A stretch of DNA of 64,000 nucleotides from Ottelia alismoides (lineage: Eukaryota > Streptophyta > Magnoliopsida > Alismatales > Hydrocharitaceae), in NCBI GenBank assembly GCA_037367405.1, contig JAZKJV010005547.1:1-64000 (forward strand). Reading direction: 5' to 3'. A program made the translations under genes and the position numbers. Shown here piece by piece: positions 32,001 through 40,445 of this stretch. Each line of letters opens with the position of its first letter. The stretch's first letter is position 1. The notes below the pieces were generated by a model that worked only from the letters and a program-made list of their open reading frames with translations, was not told the origin of the DNA and did no database searches.

Positions 32001-35000
32001 CTGATCTAGGACCGTCGCTCTGATACCATGTTGGGAAAAGTGAATGAGATGTTTATTCCATAGCCCAAGGCTCTCTTATATAGGAGAGTAGCCTATGGGT
32101 AAATTACATAAAGAGACTAACAAGAAAATAAAATAACGAAGATACATAATAACTAAAAATGCGTCAACATACAGCATGCTATCTGGTCAACCGCATGCCT
32201 ACTACTGTTCTTGGGGAAAAGTCTCCTATCTCTGTTCTCTTTCCTGACAAAGATTTGTTTACACTTACACCTCGAGTCTTTGGCACTGTTGCGTTTGTCC
32301 ACCGCTTATCTCCAGGACTTGATAAGCTCTCTCCTAGGGCTATCAAGTGTGTTTTTGTGGGCTACTCCAGGACACAGAAAGGATATCGTTGATATGACCC
32401 CGTTCATGACAAATACTATGTGAGTGCTGATGTTACATTTTTCGAACCAGTCATGTACTTCTAACCTGCAGGTGACAGATTGGTCACATCCACATCCACT
32501 GATTCTAATGTCTATGTGCCTCCACCTCCAAGCCTGGGTCAATCCTCTACTCCAGCAACACCACCTCCACCACCACCACCACCACCTCCTCCTCCTATTG
32601 TACCTTTTCCTAAGTTCTATACAAGGCGGACAGGCCCTGCTCAAGCTACATGCCAACCATCCAACACGCCTCAGGTATGTTCTGATGTTATCACTAATGA
32701 TGGGTTAGACAATGCACAAGTGCAGGAGCCGTTACTACAGGAGGAAGACCAACCAATCAACACAGTGATAGATGATCTGGATCGGCCCATTGCTCACAGG
32801 AAGCAGCGAAGAAAATGTGCTTCATATCCTCTTGCCTCTCAAGTCTCATTTCATCGTCTCAATGGGGATTTCCAGAAATTTGCAGCTGTTGTCTCGTCAG
32901 TTGATATTCCACGGACCTATCAAGATGCCATGAAGATTGATTGCTGGTGTCTAGCCATGGAAGAGGAGATGCGTGCCTTGCAGTCTAGAGGGACTTGGTC
33001 TCTTGTCCCCATTCCTCCAGGTGCCTCCGTGGTAAGTTGCAAGTGGGTGTTTACGGTGAAATATCATGCGGATGGACGTCTCGACAGATACAAGGCCAGA
33101 CTTGTAGCACGGGGATTTACCCAGACATATGGGGTAGATTATTTGGATACTTTTTCACCAGTGGCTAGACACTCTACTCTTCGCATCCTCCTATCTGTTG
33201 CTGTGGTACGTAACTGGACCATTTTTCAGCTTGACGTCAAGAATGCTTTCTTGTATGGTGACCTACAGGAGGAAGTCTACATGCAGCAGCCACCAGGGTT
33301 TGCTGCTGAGGGGGAGACTCAGATGGTGTGCAGACTTCATAAGGCTATATATGGCCTCAAACAGAGTCCCCGAGCATGGTTCTAGAAGCTTTCCCAGCTA
33401 ATTGAAAGGCAGGGGTTCTAAAGATCAAATGCGGATCATTCACTGTTCATCCAGAAGACTCCTAGAGGTACAGTTGTTGTCATGATATATGTTGATGACA
33501 TCTTGGTTACAGGAGATGATGATCGGGGAATTGAGACAACCAAGTCCTTGTTGGGAAGCCAGTTCATTACGAAGGACCTGGGCACGATACGATATTTTCT
33601 AGGGATAGAGTTTGCTAGAAATGCACAAGGAATGGTAATGACTCAGAGAAAATATGTCACAGACTTGCTAGTTGAAACAGGAATGACTGGATGCAGACCT
33701 TCAAGTACACCTATGGACCCAAGCATGAAGCTGTACGACGATGATACCGAGGAGGTGGACAAAAGGAGGTACAGAGAGATGGTGGGGAAACTCTTATACA
33801 TTACTATAACTCGACCGGATATTGCCTTTGCAGTAAACCGGGTGAGTCAATTTATGGAGCAGCCGAGGCAAGTGCATATGGATGCCTTGTATATGATATT
33901 GAGATATCTGAAGTCTTCTCCAGGCACAGGGTTGCTATTCAGGAAAGATACAGATCTGTCTATTTCAGCTTGTGCAGATGCAGATTATGCAGGATGTCCA
34001 AGGGATCGTAAATCTACTTCTGGATTCGCTATCTTCATAGGAAGCTCTTTAGTTTCTTGGAAAAGCAAGAAACAGACTGTTGTGGCGAGATCCAGTGTCG
34101 AATCCGAGTACAGAGCCATGGCACAAGCAAGCGCAGAAATGATGTGGGTTAGAGCAGTCTTAGAAGATTTGAATGTAGATGTCTCTTTGCCGATGAATCT
34201 CCAATGTGACAATCAGGCAGCATTATTTATTGCCAATAATCCAGCTTTTCATGAGAGAACAAAGCACATCGAGGTAGATTGTCACTATACTAGAGACATG
34301 ATTTAGAAGGGCTTCATTTCCACCTCTCATGTCAGTTCAGAGGATCAGACTGCTGATATATTCACCAAGCCATTGCTCAGAGGACCTTTCCAGAGATGTT
34401 CTTCCAAGCTGAGCATGATCCATCTTGAGGGGGAGTGTAGAGGTTTATATATGTTGCGATGTACTGTTTCGTATTTTCTATTTATATATTGTACGTCTAT
34501 GTAATTTACTCAAGGGTTTTCTCTCTATATAAGAGACCCGAGGGCTCTATGGAATAACACATCAGAGTATCAATTACTCTAACAATAAATATTAGTATAA
34601 ATTTGTGAATGCAACAGGCCTTATCAAAACAACTTGATTCTAAACAAACCAGGTGACATTGAGCCAGCTTGAATATTAGCTATTCAAGCAGAACCAGGCA
34701 TTTCCCCTTGCAAAGTAAGATCTACATGGATTTATTGCCTCAAATCATCCCTATAGCAGGTCATAAAAAAACTTATTCCAGAACGACTATGGCTTTAACA
34801 GGGAAAAATAGACCAAAGAAGCTTTGTGTGGAGGGGTGGGCGTGGACTCGTGTGTGAACACAGCATTTGTGGCCGACCTGCCTACTCATGCCTTATTTGT
34901 GGAAAGGGGTCCTCCTGACTCTGTAGGAATGTGTTTGTACTAAAACTTTGTGTAGGAATGTGTTGGTACTAAAACTTACTTGCTCATTATAAATCACTCA

Positions 35001-38000
35001 ATTAACATGAGGCTCAAAACAGACCTTAGATGCCAGGTCCTGAACCATTTGTTGCACACTGTTTAGCTTTTTCATATGTTCCGTCAGCTTCAACTCAAGT
35101 TCGGAAAGATCTGGCCTGCGAAATGAACAACTATTTGATGTAATTTCATTTCTCAAAAGCACAGATGTATGCCCACTAGCTGTACTGCCTGGTAGCAAAG
35201 AGGAGCAATCATTAAATATCGAAGATAGAGGAGTGATATATGATAAAATTGCATGTTTTTGGTGAGCATCATAGAAGATTCATTTTAATTAGTCCAACTC
35301 TCTAGTATTTTGCAGTATCGATTATAATATCAAGCGCAATTAATCATATATATAACGACTAAAAAGGGGTCATGTTGCAAAGATTAAATCATAGAAGGTT
35401 TATGACAAATATGGCATAAGTTAAAGTCATAGATACATCCTCTTGCAATAAAAAAAGGTAGAAAAATGCTAATACTATAAAACCAAAACGGTTTAACCCA
35501 TCCATAAACCTCACATGGCAATAGCATAAAGATTGGGCTGCTCTTTCTCCAGATATGTGACAAGTAGCTTGATAAGATCGGGAATCAAATGACTTGTTTG
35601 TTTTATTTTACTTTGTAGATATTTGTTTATTTTCATCATTTGTTAAGCTAGTTAGCTTTATACTGAATTTTAGGATAATATTCAAGATTTTGTTTTAATT
35701 TGCATTTTTTATTTTGTCGGAATAATTGTATGAAAGTCTATAAGAGGTAGTATCAGATGTCTGAAAAGTTAATTCAGTTTTATTAATAAAAGGAGGGTTT
35801 GCCTTCATTTATATCAACCCTTCTTTTATAGTGGAATCTAAATGTCTCATCAATGCTCCTTTCTCAAACTTCGGGCCTCATTGACTTTCTTTTTACATTC
35901 TCTTTGAATTCAAAGAGGTCCGACACTTTCCTAAGCCCCGTATAGCAGGAACTTATGCATCGGATTGCCCTCCCAGATGGAAACTACGTGGTATATTTTG
36001 TAATTTGTACTAGGCACCATGTGTTAAATAAAGCATGTAGTGTAAGATGTGTGCTCCATGGACATTGTTCCAACTGTCTTTATAGTTTAGTCTCCACGCA
36101 CATTGTTCCAACTTTCTGTAGGGTTTACACACAGACTCGTGCTTGTTTTCAGCAGAAGACTTACAGCGGGAAAATGGATTGGACCTGGACATCTGCAGGA
36201 AAAAGCTTGCATTCCTCTGAAAAAATCTGAGCTTGTCTCTCAGCAATGGAATCTAATAGCTGTACATCTTTAGCTAACTGCTCATCAACACTGGAACAAA
36301 AAGGCATGGGGTAAGGAAAACAAATATTACCGTGACTCACGGGCAGGAATGTCATCAGAATGGATGAAATGACCTCCATTCTTGACAATCAGCATAGCAG
36401 CTTGCCTCCACTAGATCTACAATGACATGAAGCATCTCAACGCGTTCCTCGTAGGTGCCTCTTCCCTGATTGCGATGCGATAAAGTTGATGCTTCATTTT
36501 GCCAAATACTATTACAACTACAATTGATATATAACACTGTCTCCAATACCAAGTATAGCATCTATATATGATATCAGATTCAAAATGCATTGAGACACGA
36601 CTCAACAGCTATTAAGATGCATTGGAGTACCTACTTGAATGGCTTCTGTGTCAACAGAAGATGTGATCCCTAAGAAACTTGCTATCTCGGCCAAATCTGC
36701 AGAACATTAAGAATATATACCTTTAACATGTAGAAGTTAGGGGGAAACACAGAAATGCTAACTGCATTGACTTTTTTCGAAGGGTGAAGGCACTGAAGGG
36801 TGACCAATGACCATCCTTGACAGGTGGTTGCCCGTAAAATATATTAATCACAAACATTTAAAAGTACAGTGTACAGGAACCACAAAGACACTTAGCATGA
36901 GGCAAGACATTTTCCACATAGAAATAGAACCCCTCACTCCGGCAATTAAAGCATTCCTCACTAGTAACACGGCTAGATAAAGGCAAAAGACGCCGCTCTC
37001 TCCATCCTGAAACCATGGGTTTCCCTACACAAACTGGGCAAAAAAATCTCACAGCAGAAGAAGTCGACCCAGCCCAACTATGTCCCCTTCCCAGGATGAT
37101 CGTGAAAAAGAATGGTCACAAAAAATAGTAGTTGCCAGATCTGAACACAAACAATAGGTGCCTTGTGTGGGGTCCGTGATGAGGTTATGGGTCTCTTCTT
37201 CTCAAGACCGATGGCGTCCTCTGTCTAGAGCTAGATGTGAATAGATTAGACAGATGCTACCAACTTTGATTCGTCCTGGACATGCTACAGAGACGAAGGT
37301 CCAACGGTGGTTTGCACGTACATGAAGAGATAGGATAAATTCAACTTTTTGTTGTTCATGTCGCAATTTGAAACCAAAGAAATGTAGTCTTCGAGAATAA
37401 GAGACTATGTTGAGAACGTTGTTCACAGCGGTAAGACATTTCTATCATGTGTGGGTATTGTCCTGCTAGAAAGGGAAATGTGGCACCATAACGTATGCAT
37501 GTTTTCTTTCCATATTTGGTAGTAGTCCTTTGGCTTTTCAAGAAAAAACCAAGAATTGTCCGAAAAGAAATGCAGCAAAATCATACACTATAACTATATT
37601 AGCCATACTTTACAAGCAGCTCTATAGCATAAATCACATCACATGAGGCAAATAAAGTAGGGACTGCTAGTAAAATGTGTGATGAAACATGAACAGGGAA
37701 AATGAGAAAAAAAAAATAAATGAAGAAGAAGGTATTAACTCTGTATCCGTGTTGTCTCCTCGTCGCGATCTAAACTGTCACCCTGCCAGTTCTGTTGAGT
37801 GAATGGTGACCGGTCCCCAAAAGCCTGTATAGACCATAGTAGAAAGCAAACAACATTAACAATGTATATAGGATTCCAATCAGGTGGAAAACACTGAAGA
37901 AAAATGATTGGGTTGGTAAGCAACCCGGGACGCTGGTTATGCACTTAATATTGTTGGAGAACTTGCCATTTCATTATATCATATTAGTCTAAGTTTCAGT

Positions 38001-39810
38001 GTCTAAGAATGGTTCAAGACCATGCAATAATCATTGAAGACCCTCGATCGCATGTTTGTTCAAGTCATTCTTCTGTTTCCGGCATCCCTCGTTCTAATAA
38101 TGGATGATAGACCTTCTTTAACTGATTGGAGAAACATGGTTTACGAAAAGCCTACTAACGGCAGTTAGCATTCAGTCTTGGTTCCAGAAAGTGATACCAA
38201 AAAAACTGGTTAAGACGTCCAGTTCCACATTACCATTAATTTTGTCTCCATGAACTAAATTTCGATGATTAAGCATTGATAAGCAGTAAGTTCCTAAATT
38301 CGTACAAGTATATCCTCACAAAATGATATTCGGATATAATATCTAACACGTTTTGAAAGAAAAACTTGGCATGTTTAAAACACCATGACTTGGAGAGCTC
38401 GGTCATACATTACTAAAAAATAGGCTGTTTTGTACTCAACAAGCTACCTTTGTGAAGACCATGCACTTACTATTGATGGAGAACTCGCCGTTTCATTCTG
38501 TCATATTAGTCTAAGTTTCGGTGTCAAAGAATGGCTCAAGACCATGCAATAATAGTTGAAGACCCTCAATCGCATGTTTGTTCAAGTCATTCCTCTATCT
38601 CCGCCATCCCTCGTTCTAATAATGGATGCTAGACCTTCTTTAACCGATTGGAGAAACAAGGTTTACGAAAAGCCTACTAACGGCAGTTAGCATTCAGTCT
38701 TGGTTCCAGAAAGTGATACCAAAAAACCTGGTTGAGACTTCCAGTTCCACATTACCATTAATTTTGTATCCATGAATTACATTTTGATGATTAAGAATTG
38801 ATAAGCAGTAACTTCCATAATTTGTGTAAGTATATCCTCACAAAATGATATTCGGATATAAATATCTACACGTTTTAAAAGAAAAACTTAGCATGTTTTA
38901 AACATCATGACTTGGATAACTCAGTCATACATTACTAAAAAAGAGGCTGTTTTGTACTCAACAAGCTTCCTTTGCGAAGACCATGCACTTAATATTGTTG
39001 GAGAACTCGCCATTTCATTTTGTCTTATTAGTCTAAGTTTCAGTGTCTGAGAATGGCTCAAGACCATGCAATAATCGTTGAAGAACCTCAATCGCATGTT
39101 TGTTCAAGTCATTCTTCTATTTCCGCCATCCCTCATTCTAATAATGGATGCTAGACCTTCTTTAACCGATTCAAGAAACAAGGTTTACAAAAAGCCTACT
39201 AACGGCAGTTACCATTCAGTCTTGGTTCCAGAAAGTGATACCAAAAAACCTGGTTGAGACTTCCAGTTCCACATTACCATTGATTTTGTATCCATGAACT
39301 AAATTTCGATGATTAAGCATTGGTAACCAGTAAGTTCCTAAATGTGTGCAAGTATATCCTCACAAAATGATATTCGGATATAAATATCTACACATTTTAA
39401 AAGAAAAACTTAGCATGTTTTAAACATCATGACTTGGAGAGCTCGGTCATACATTACTAAAAAAGAGGTTGTTTTGTACTCAACAAGCTTCCTTTGCGAA
39501 TCGATACACAGACATGCTTGCATACATACATTCCAAAAATGTTATACTAGATATTCCAGCATGCTTCCTTTATGAACTGATTAGTGATGATAAATTCACT
39601 TCTTAAAACATACAATTCGAAACTGCCATTATATTTAAATATATAGTAAAAGAATATAAGCATCAAGAACATTTACTTGAAGAACAGCCACTCGAGAAGT
39701 GCATATCTCTCGATTCCCGCAAATAGAAGAGACTGTGCAGGAGCATTCGAACGAGGGTAGTCAAGCAATGACAACTTCTTCTGAATCTCCTCCATCTGCT
39801 TCGACGCCAT
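22914..39810 (-). CDS. AUG7: Augmin (HAUS-like) complex subunit 7, nine exons located
   Basis: Plant augmin complex subunit 7. Augmin is an eight-subunit complex that recruits gamma-tubulin to existing microtubules in the spindle and phragmoplast to start branched microtubules. Nine coding exons total 974 nt, about 325 codons, close to the known plant length; only the last few residues are missing. Recognisable blocks: [20 protein letters not shown] at the start, [59 protein letters not shown], then [20 protein letters not shown] near the C-terminus. The start at 39810 is preferred over the in-frame ATG at 39876 because it matches the family start. Introns have GT-AG ends and phases agree, except between exons 1 and 2 (one base short, see findings). 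Exons are listed separately. Confidence 0.9.
23190..23392 (+). pseudogene. Copia RNase H tail fragment in AUG7 intron 8
   Basis: Translates as [21 protein letters not shown] and a frame-broken tail to the polypurine tract CTTGAGGGGGAG. It is the last approximately 60 codons of a copia polyprotein. No upstream pol or left LTR is present, so it is 5'-truncated. Confidence 0.75.
23393..23570 (+). repeat. LTR of the truncated copia fragment
   Basis: 178 bp from TGTTGATGATAG after the polypurine tract to ATATCTCAACA. It has TATA-like CTCTATATAATAC near the right end. Its sequence differs from the LTRs of A, B and C, so it is another copia family. Confidence 0.75.
23805..23903 (-). CDS. AUG7: AUG7 exon 8
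   Basis: 33 codons encoding [20 protein letters not shown] and [13 protein letters not shown], the most conserved part of the family. Acceptor TTGAAG, donor GTATCT. Confidence 0.9.
24288..24395 (-). CDS. AUG7: AUG7 exon 7
   Basis: 36 codons encoding [30 protein letters not shown] and NMIYTK. Acceptor TATGCAG, donor GTGCAT. Lies beyond the nested retrotransposons of intron 6. Confidence 0.88.
24602..24750 (+). repeat. 5' LTR of copia A
   Basis: TG...CA ends. Contains CTCTATATAAGAGACC, a probable TATA box, shared with B and C. Directly followed by the primer site. Confidence 0.93.
24751..24762 (+). promoter_or_regulatory. Primer binding site of copia A
   Basis: TGGTATCAGAGC, the complement of the 3' end of initiator Met-tRNA, the usual plant copia primer. 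Confidence 0.92.
24763..25093 (+). other. Copia A leader
   Basis: Untranslated leader, starting with AACCCTAACCCTAGGG next to the primer site, then CCG/CCCC-rich sequence. Elements B and C have leaders of the same GC-rich kind. Confidence 0.6.
25096..26298 (+). pseudogene. Copia A gag and protease
   Basis: An open frame of about 400 residues. The likely start is the ATG at 25096 (MSDQKVDMP, as MSESKAEIP in B). It holds the UBN2-type gag ([17 protein letters not shown]), an arginine-glycine-rich stretch, zinc knuckle [14 protein letters not shown] (25828-25869), and protease active site [10 protein letters not shown] (about 26110-26140). The frame is lost near 26235 by a small indel, shortly after the protease active site, so integrase and RT are not reached. 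Confidence 0.88.
26299..27061 (+). pseudogene. Copia A integrase, first part
   Basis: The frame is disturbed to 26533, then open with [50 protein letters not shown] and [14 protein letters not shown]: zinc-binding tail, D, D and E of the integrase core. It is cut at 27061 by element B in the codons for AILTACYL. The coding sequence resumes at 32170 once B and one copy of the TACAG duplication are ignored. Confidence 0.9.
27062..27202 (-). repeat. 3' LTR of copia B
   Basis: 141 bp, identical to 32029-32169. On the minus strand it begins TGTTGACGCATTTTTAG and holds CTCCTATATAAGAGAGCC (TATA-like). Confidence 0.95.
27203..27214 (-). promoter_or_regulatory. Polypurine tract of copia B
   Basis: CTTGAGGGGGAG on the minus strand, next to the 3' LTR. 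Confidence 0.93.
27210..31424 (-). CDS. Copia B Gag-Pol polyprotein, 1404 residues, intact
   Basis: One open frame encoding the whole retrotransposon polyprotein. Domains in order, with approximate residues: UBN2-type gag 15-200 ([17 protein letters not shown]), RG-rich region and zinc knuckle [14 protein letters not shown] near 245, aspartic protease [10 protein letters not shown] near 343, integrase zinc-binding HLRFGH...CEACQLGK about 475-530, integrase core with [16 protein letters not shown] and [10 protein letters not shown] to about 640, GKGY-type C-terminus with [13 protein letters not shown] near 740, proline-rich linker about 790-820, reverse transcriptase 880-1130 with [11 protein letters not shown] near 1086, RNase H 1245-1370 with [17 protein letters not shown] and [10 protein letters not shown]. 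It ends with IFTKALLRG and a short tail. No stop or frameshift. Gag and Pol are fused in one frame, as usual in plant copia. The start at 31424 gives MSESKAEIP, matching the start in A. Confidence 0.95.
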   Translation of the reverse strand: MSESKAEIPSMGAFRGPAPIVKMDGTNYELWAMQFMSMMKSTGKKHILTEPEPAEKTGVHASWEADDVYAKVWLSGTLAIEIANDILHQPTTKDMWDILAATYSQAKNETKILQLQHDIFTIKQNGRPLHSLYTSLRGMFGKLYSFMPLTATPEQQKTYRNATMVGVFLAALDPEYEAARSQILADSTIPPMEEAFHRLSRITVPSAAANQNPSAMAANRGRGFHHQGRGRTPRGRGGRTRPTCSYCHRVGHTEDTCYSKHGFPASARAAEQIEPPSAASLDQRFDDLVARLRGIIPPSGPAPTTESHTDAAASASASASTSTSGSPLALHSSRSDTLPWIMDSGATHHLCGDQSLLTGYTQIPPGRTVVIANGTHSPITGQGEIRLTSSMQLKNVLHAPHFSMNLLSISQITKDLHCRAIFDSSSLIFQDIRTGNVIGHGYEQGGLYRLNQTPFAGTTSSPAEQVSPLLWHLRFGHLPLQKLRLVLPYSISHTHIQCEACQLGKHHRSSFPSSQGRSSNSRFELFHVDVWGPSRVPDHQGHRFYIVFVDDFSRASWVFLMKNKSEAGNIIIHFLNEIQNIFSTSVKIVRSDNALELCTNILANYYSSKGIIHQTSCAHTSQQNGVAERKHRHLLDVTRSLLVQSHVPYSYWGDAVLTACYLINRMPSSVLNEQIPFSLIYPEKDLFILTPRVFGSVAFVHQLSPGTDKLSPRAVKCVFVGYPRTQKGYKCFDPVRRRYMISADVTFFESVMYFSESGNTQPPLLDAILMEPPSPLPQPPPLPTPPPPPPPPPPIVSPLPFHYTRRPPPAHGSDSSTSSPMVCNENINVDGSDDISQQDTLQEHGDGIDDLDVPIALRKPKRSCAKYPLSASVSFERLSGDFRTFALALSATDIPRNHHDALQDARWRLAMEEEMAALQSRGTWSLVPMPTGVSPVSCKWVFTVKHNADGTIDRYKARLVARGFTQTYGVDYLDTFSPVARHSTLRILLSVAVTRDWPLYQLDVKNAFLYGDLQEEVYMQQPPGFAVEGECSKVCRLHKAIYGLKQSPRAWFQKLSDLFEKQGYKRSNADHSLFVQKTTRGIVVIMVYVDDILITGDDDQGIKQAKERLGTEFVTKDLGVLRYFLGLEFARNPYGLVMSQRKYVTDLLSETGMLGCRPATTPMDPSMKLFDDDTEEVDRRRYRELVGKLLYVTITRPDILFAVSRVSQFMEQPRQVHMDAIHMILRYLKSSPGKGLLFKKAKEISVSACADADYAGCPKDRKSTSGYAVYVGDALVSWRSKKQTVVARSSAESEYRAMAQATTEMMWVKAVLTDLCLDVPLPMNLECDNQAALFIANNPAFHERTKHIEVDCHFIRDMIQKGFIATSHVTSENQTADIFTKALLRGPFQKCASKLSMIDIYAPS
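31425..32016 (-). other. Copia B leader with internal repeats
   Basis: A roughly 590-base leader. Bases 31640-31760 (plus strand) carry three to four copies of CAGATCGCGCGTGAGAGATGCT and shorter derivatives. Further on come GC-rich GCGCA/GCGTG words. Near the primer site lies GGGTTAGGGTTAGGGTTAGG (31974-31993 region), a short telomere-like run. Confidence 0.65.
32017..32028 (-). promoter_or_regulatory. Primer binding site of copia B
   Basis: TGGTATCAGAGC on the minus strand directly after the 5' LTR: the Met-tRNA primer site. Confidence 0.93.
32029..32169 (-). repeat. 5' LTR of copia B
   Basis: 141 bp, identical to the partner at 27062. Because B lies in the same direction as AUG7, this LTR promoter and the terminator of its partner act on the AUG7 sense strand. 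Confidence 0.95.
32170..34435 (+). pseudogene. Copia A integrase end, reverse transcriptase and RNase H
   Basis: Continues the A polyprotein. Integrase C-terminus with [19 protein letters not shown] and [13 protein letters not shown], then a TGA stop near 32391 and a TAA near 32461. Proline-rich linker (about 32555-32600) and RT with [13 protein letters not shown] and [20 protein letters not shown] follow. A TAG lies after SPRAWF (33384) and a TAA near 33419, with the catalytic [11 protein letters not shown] near 33490-33520. RNase H has [20 protein letters not shown], with SVESEYRAM in place of SAESEYRAM, and a TAG near 34304. The polypurine tract is at 34424-34435. At least five stops, so not functional, but the sequence is otherwise well kept. 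Confidence 0.92.
34424..34435 (+). promoter_or_regulatory. Polypurine tract of copia A
   Basis: CTTGAGGGGGAG, directly before the 3' LTR at 34436. Confidence 0.92.
34436..34584 (+). repeat. 3' LTR of copia A
   Basis: 149 bp, two differences from the 5' copy at 24602. Confidence 0.93.
34590..35024 (-). other. AUG7 intron 6, right-hand part
   Basis: Original intron sequence between element A and exon 6. No feature recognised. A short direct repeat GTGTAGGAATGTGTT...ACTAAAACTT occurs at 34920-34980. Confidence 0.5.
35025..35115 (-). CDS. AUG7: AUG7 exon 6
   Basis: Encodes [20 protein letters not shown] and [10 protein letters not shown], a likely coiled-coil segment. Acceptor TTCGCAG, donor GTCTGT. 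Followed by the 10.6-kb intron 6. Confidence 0.88.
35116..36164 (-). other. AUG7 intron 5
   Basis: About 1 kb of AT-rich intron. No transposon ends or coding frame recognised. Confidence 0.6.
36165..36290 (-). CDS. AUG7: AUG7 exon 5
   Basis: Encodes [20 protein letters not shown] then [20 protein letters not shown]. Acceptor TTCCAG, donor GTAAGT. Confidence 0.9.
36374..36465 (-). CDS. AUG7: AUG7 exon 4
   Basis: Encodes [20 protein letters not shown] and [10 protein letters not shown]. Acceptor AATCAG, donor GTCATT. The last codon is completed by exon 5 to give serine. Confidence 0.88.
36635..36696 (-). CDS. AUG7: AUG7 exon 3
   Basis: Encodes [20 protein letters not shown] after a codon shared with exon 2. 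Acceptor CTGCAG, donor GTAGGT. Confidence 0.88.
36697..37739 (-). other. AUG7 intron 2
   Basis: About 1 kb. Two or three minus-strand open stretches occur (for example 36858-37052 with [10 protein letters not shown] and two further cysteine pairs). They could be a captured gene fragment, but I do not recognise them and they break after about 60 residues. Confidence 0.5.
37740..37824 (-). CDS. AUG7: AUG7 exon 2 (one base short)
   Basis: The acceptor TATACAG precedes 37824 and the donor is GTTAAT from 37739. In the ancestral frame it encodes [20 protein letters not shown] and EETTRIQ. Its length of 85 is one less than the 86 needed to join exon 1 (two extra bases) to exon 3 (which needs one base). 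The missing base lies in a run of four G where five are expected. Confidence 0.85.
37941..39500. repeat. Three tandem 522-bp repeats in AUG7 intron 1
   Basis: Units start at 37941, 38463 and 38985 with GCACTTA(A/C)TATTG(T/A)TGGAGAAC and run head to tail, each about 522 bp and roughly 93-95 percent alike by eye. Shared landmarks: GACCATGCAATAAT, AGCCTACTAACGGCAGTTA and TGTACTCAACAAGCT. No open frame. Confidence 0.92.
39677..39810 (-). CDS. AUG7: AUG7 exon 1
   Basis: Start codon at 39808-39810. Encodes the first 44 residues, ending LLEWLFF, plus two bases (AA). The donor is GTAAAT from 39676. The family has KLLGD next. Confidence 0.88.
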
Positions 39811-40445
39811 TCTAATTCCCGCGATGATGAACCGGAAAAGACGAATTTGCACTACCCTAAAGCAACCGTAAGGCAACGTCCATGTGCGTCAGATCAGCAA
39901 ATCGGGTTGAGGCTTTCAAACACCGAAAATCTCACATTCGTAAACAATAAAGTAGCCAATAATGATCACTCGTGGTGTCCTAATAGCAGCCCAAACTCGA
40001 ACCATAATCTGAACGTTGGTGCAGTTACCTATTGGAGCAGAACAACAATGTAGACGGTGTGAGCGGCGGCACGGGCGGCAGTGACGGCGGCGAAGTGGAT
40101 GGAGGGCTAGCGGTGGGATCGCGACGAGGCGACGACGGGGCGAGGGATGGCGCCGGCCGCTTCGACTCTTCGCCGACGGACGAGGCGGCGACGGTGACAA
40201 TCGGTGTGGGAGAAGGGGGGGGGAGGGGGCGGTCGGGTTCGGCAGAGGGGCGATCGGGGAGGAAGGGGAAACAAGAAAGTGGGAAAAGAGAAATTGAAAA
40301 TGTGGGTGAAATGCAAGGAATTTAAAAAATAATTATTTATTTAACTCGCGATTAAGCAAATAATATCTCTTAAGGATACACCCGAATTCAATCTCCGAAT
40401 GTAAATAGCGTGTGATATGCAATCTTTGAGATTTGTCTCAAATTA
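39811..40445 (-). promoter_or_regulatory. AUG7 5' UTR and promoter region
   Basis: Upstream of the AUG7 start. On the minus strand 40040-40300 is rich in CCGCC and CT runs, typical of a plant 5' UTR or proximal promoter. An AT-rich stretch with TAAATAAATAATTA lies at 40327-40350 and may supply a TATA-like element. The transcription start is not determinable. The Helitron-like element H1 begins at 40446 and so bounds the conserved promoter. Confidence 0.45.

Larger units (their letters stand above)
27062..32169 (-). mobile_element. Ty1/copia retrotransposon B, intact, nested in A
   Basis: A 5108-bp minus-strand element inserted in the integrase of A. LTRs of 141 bp (27062-27202 and 32029-32169) are identical by eye over their full length. 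Perfect 5-base target duplication TACAG at 27057-27061 and 32170-32174. It has an intact primer site, intact polypurine tract and one uninterrupted gag-pol frame. Identical LTRs mean a very recent insertion, and all parts needed for autonomous transposition appear present. Confidence 0.96.
24602..34584 (+). mobile_element. Ty1/copia retrotransposon A in AUG7 intron 6
   Basis: Plus-strand copia element, opposite to the host gene. LTRs of 149 bp at 24602-24750 and 34436-34584 differ at only two positions (both C/T). Flanks are ATTAA (24597-24601) and ATAAA (34585-34589), a target duplication with one mismatch. The coding region is split at 27062-32169 by element B, leaving a 4.9-kb element of its own. 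A few frameshifts and stops have broken gag-pol since insertion. Confidence 0.93.

Noticed and set aside
32159..32392. Open frame starting [14 protein letters not shown]
   Set aside because: The ATG lies in the LTR of element B and runs by chance into the integrase of element A. It is not an independent gene.
36858..37052. Cysteine-rich minus-strand frame resembling a zinc-finger fragment
   Set aside because: About 60 residues, inside AUG7 intron 2, with no recognised family and no flanking exon structure.
38000..39500. CRISPR-like array
   Set aside because: Three units of 522 bp without short repeats and spacers, in a plant intron. A simple tandem repeat.
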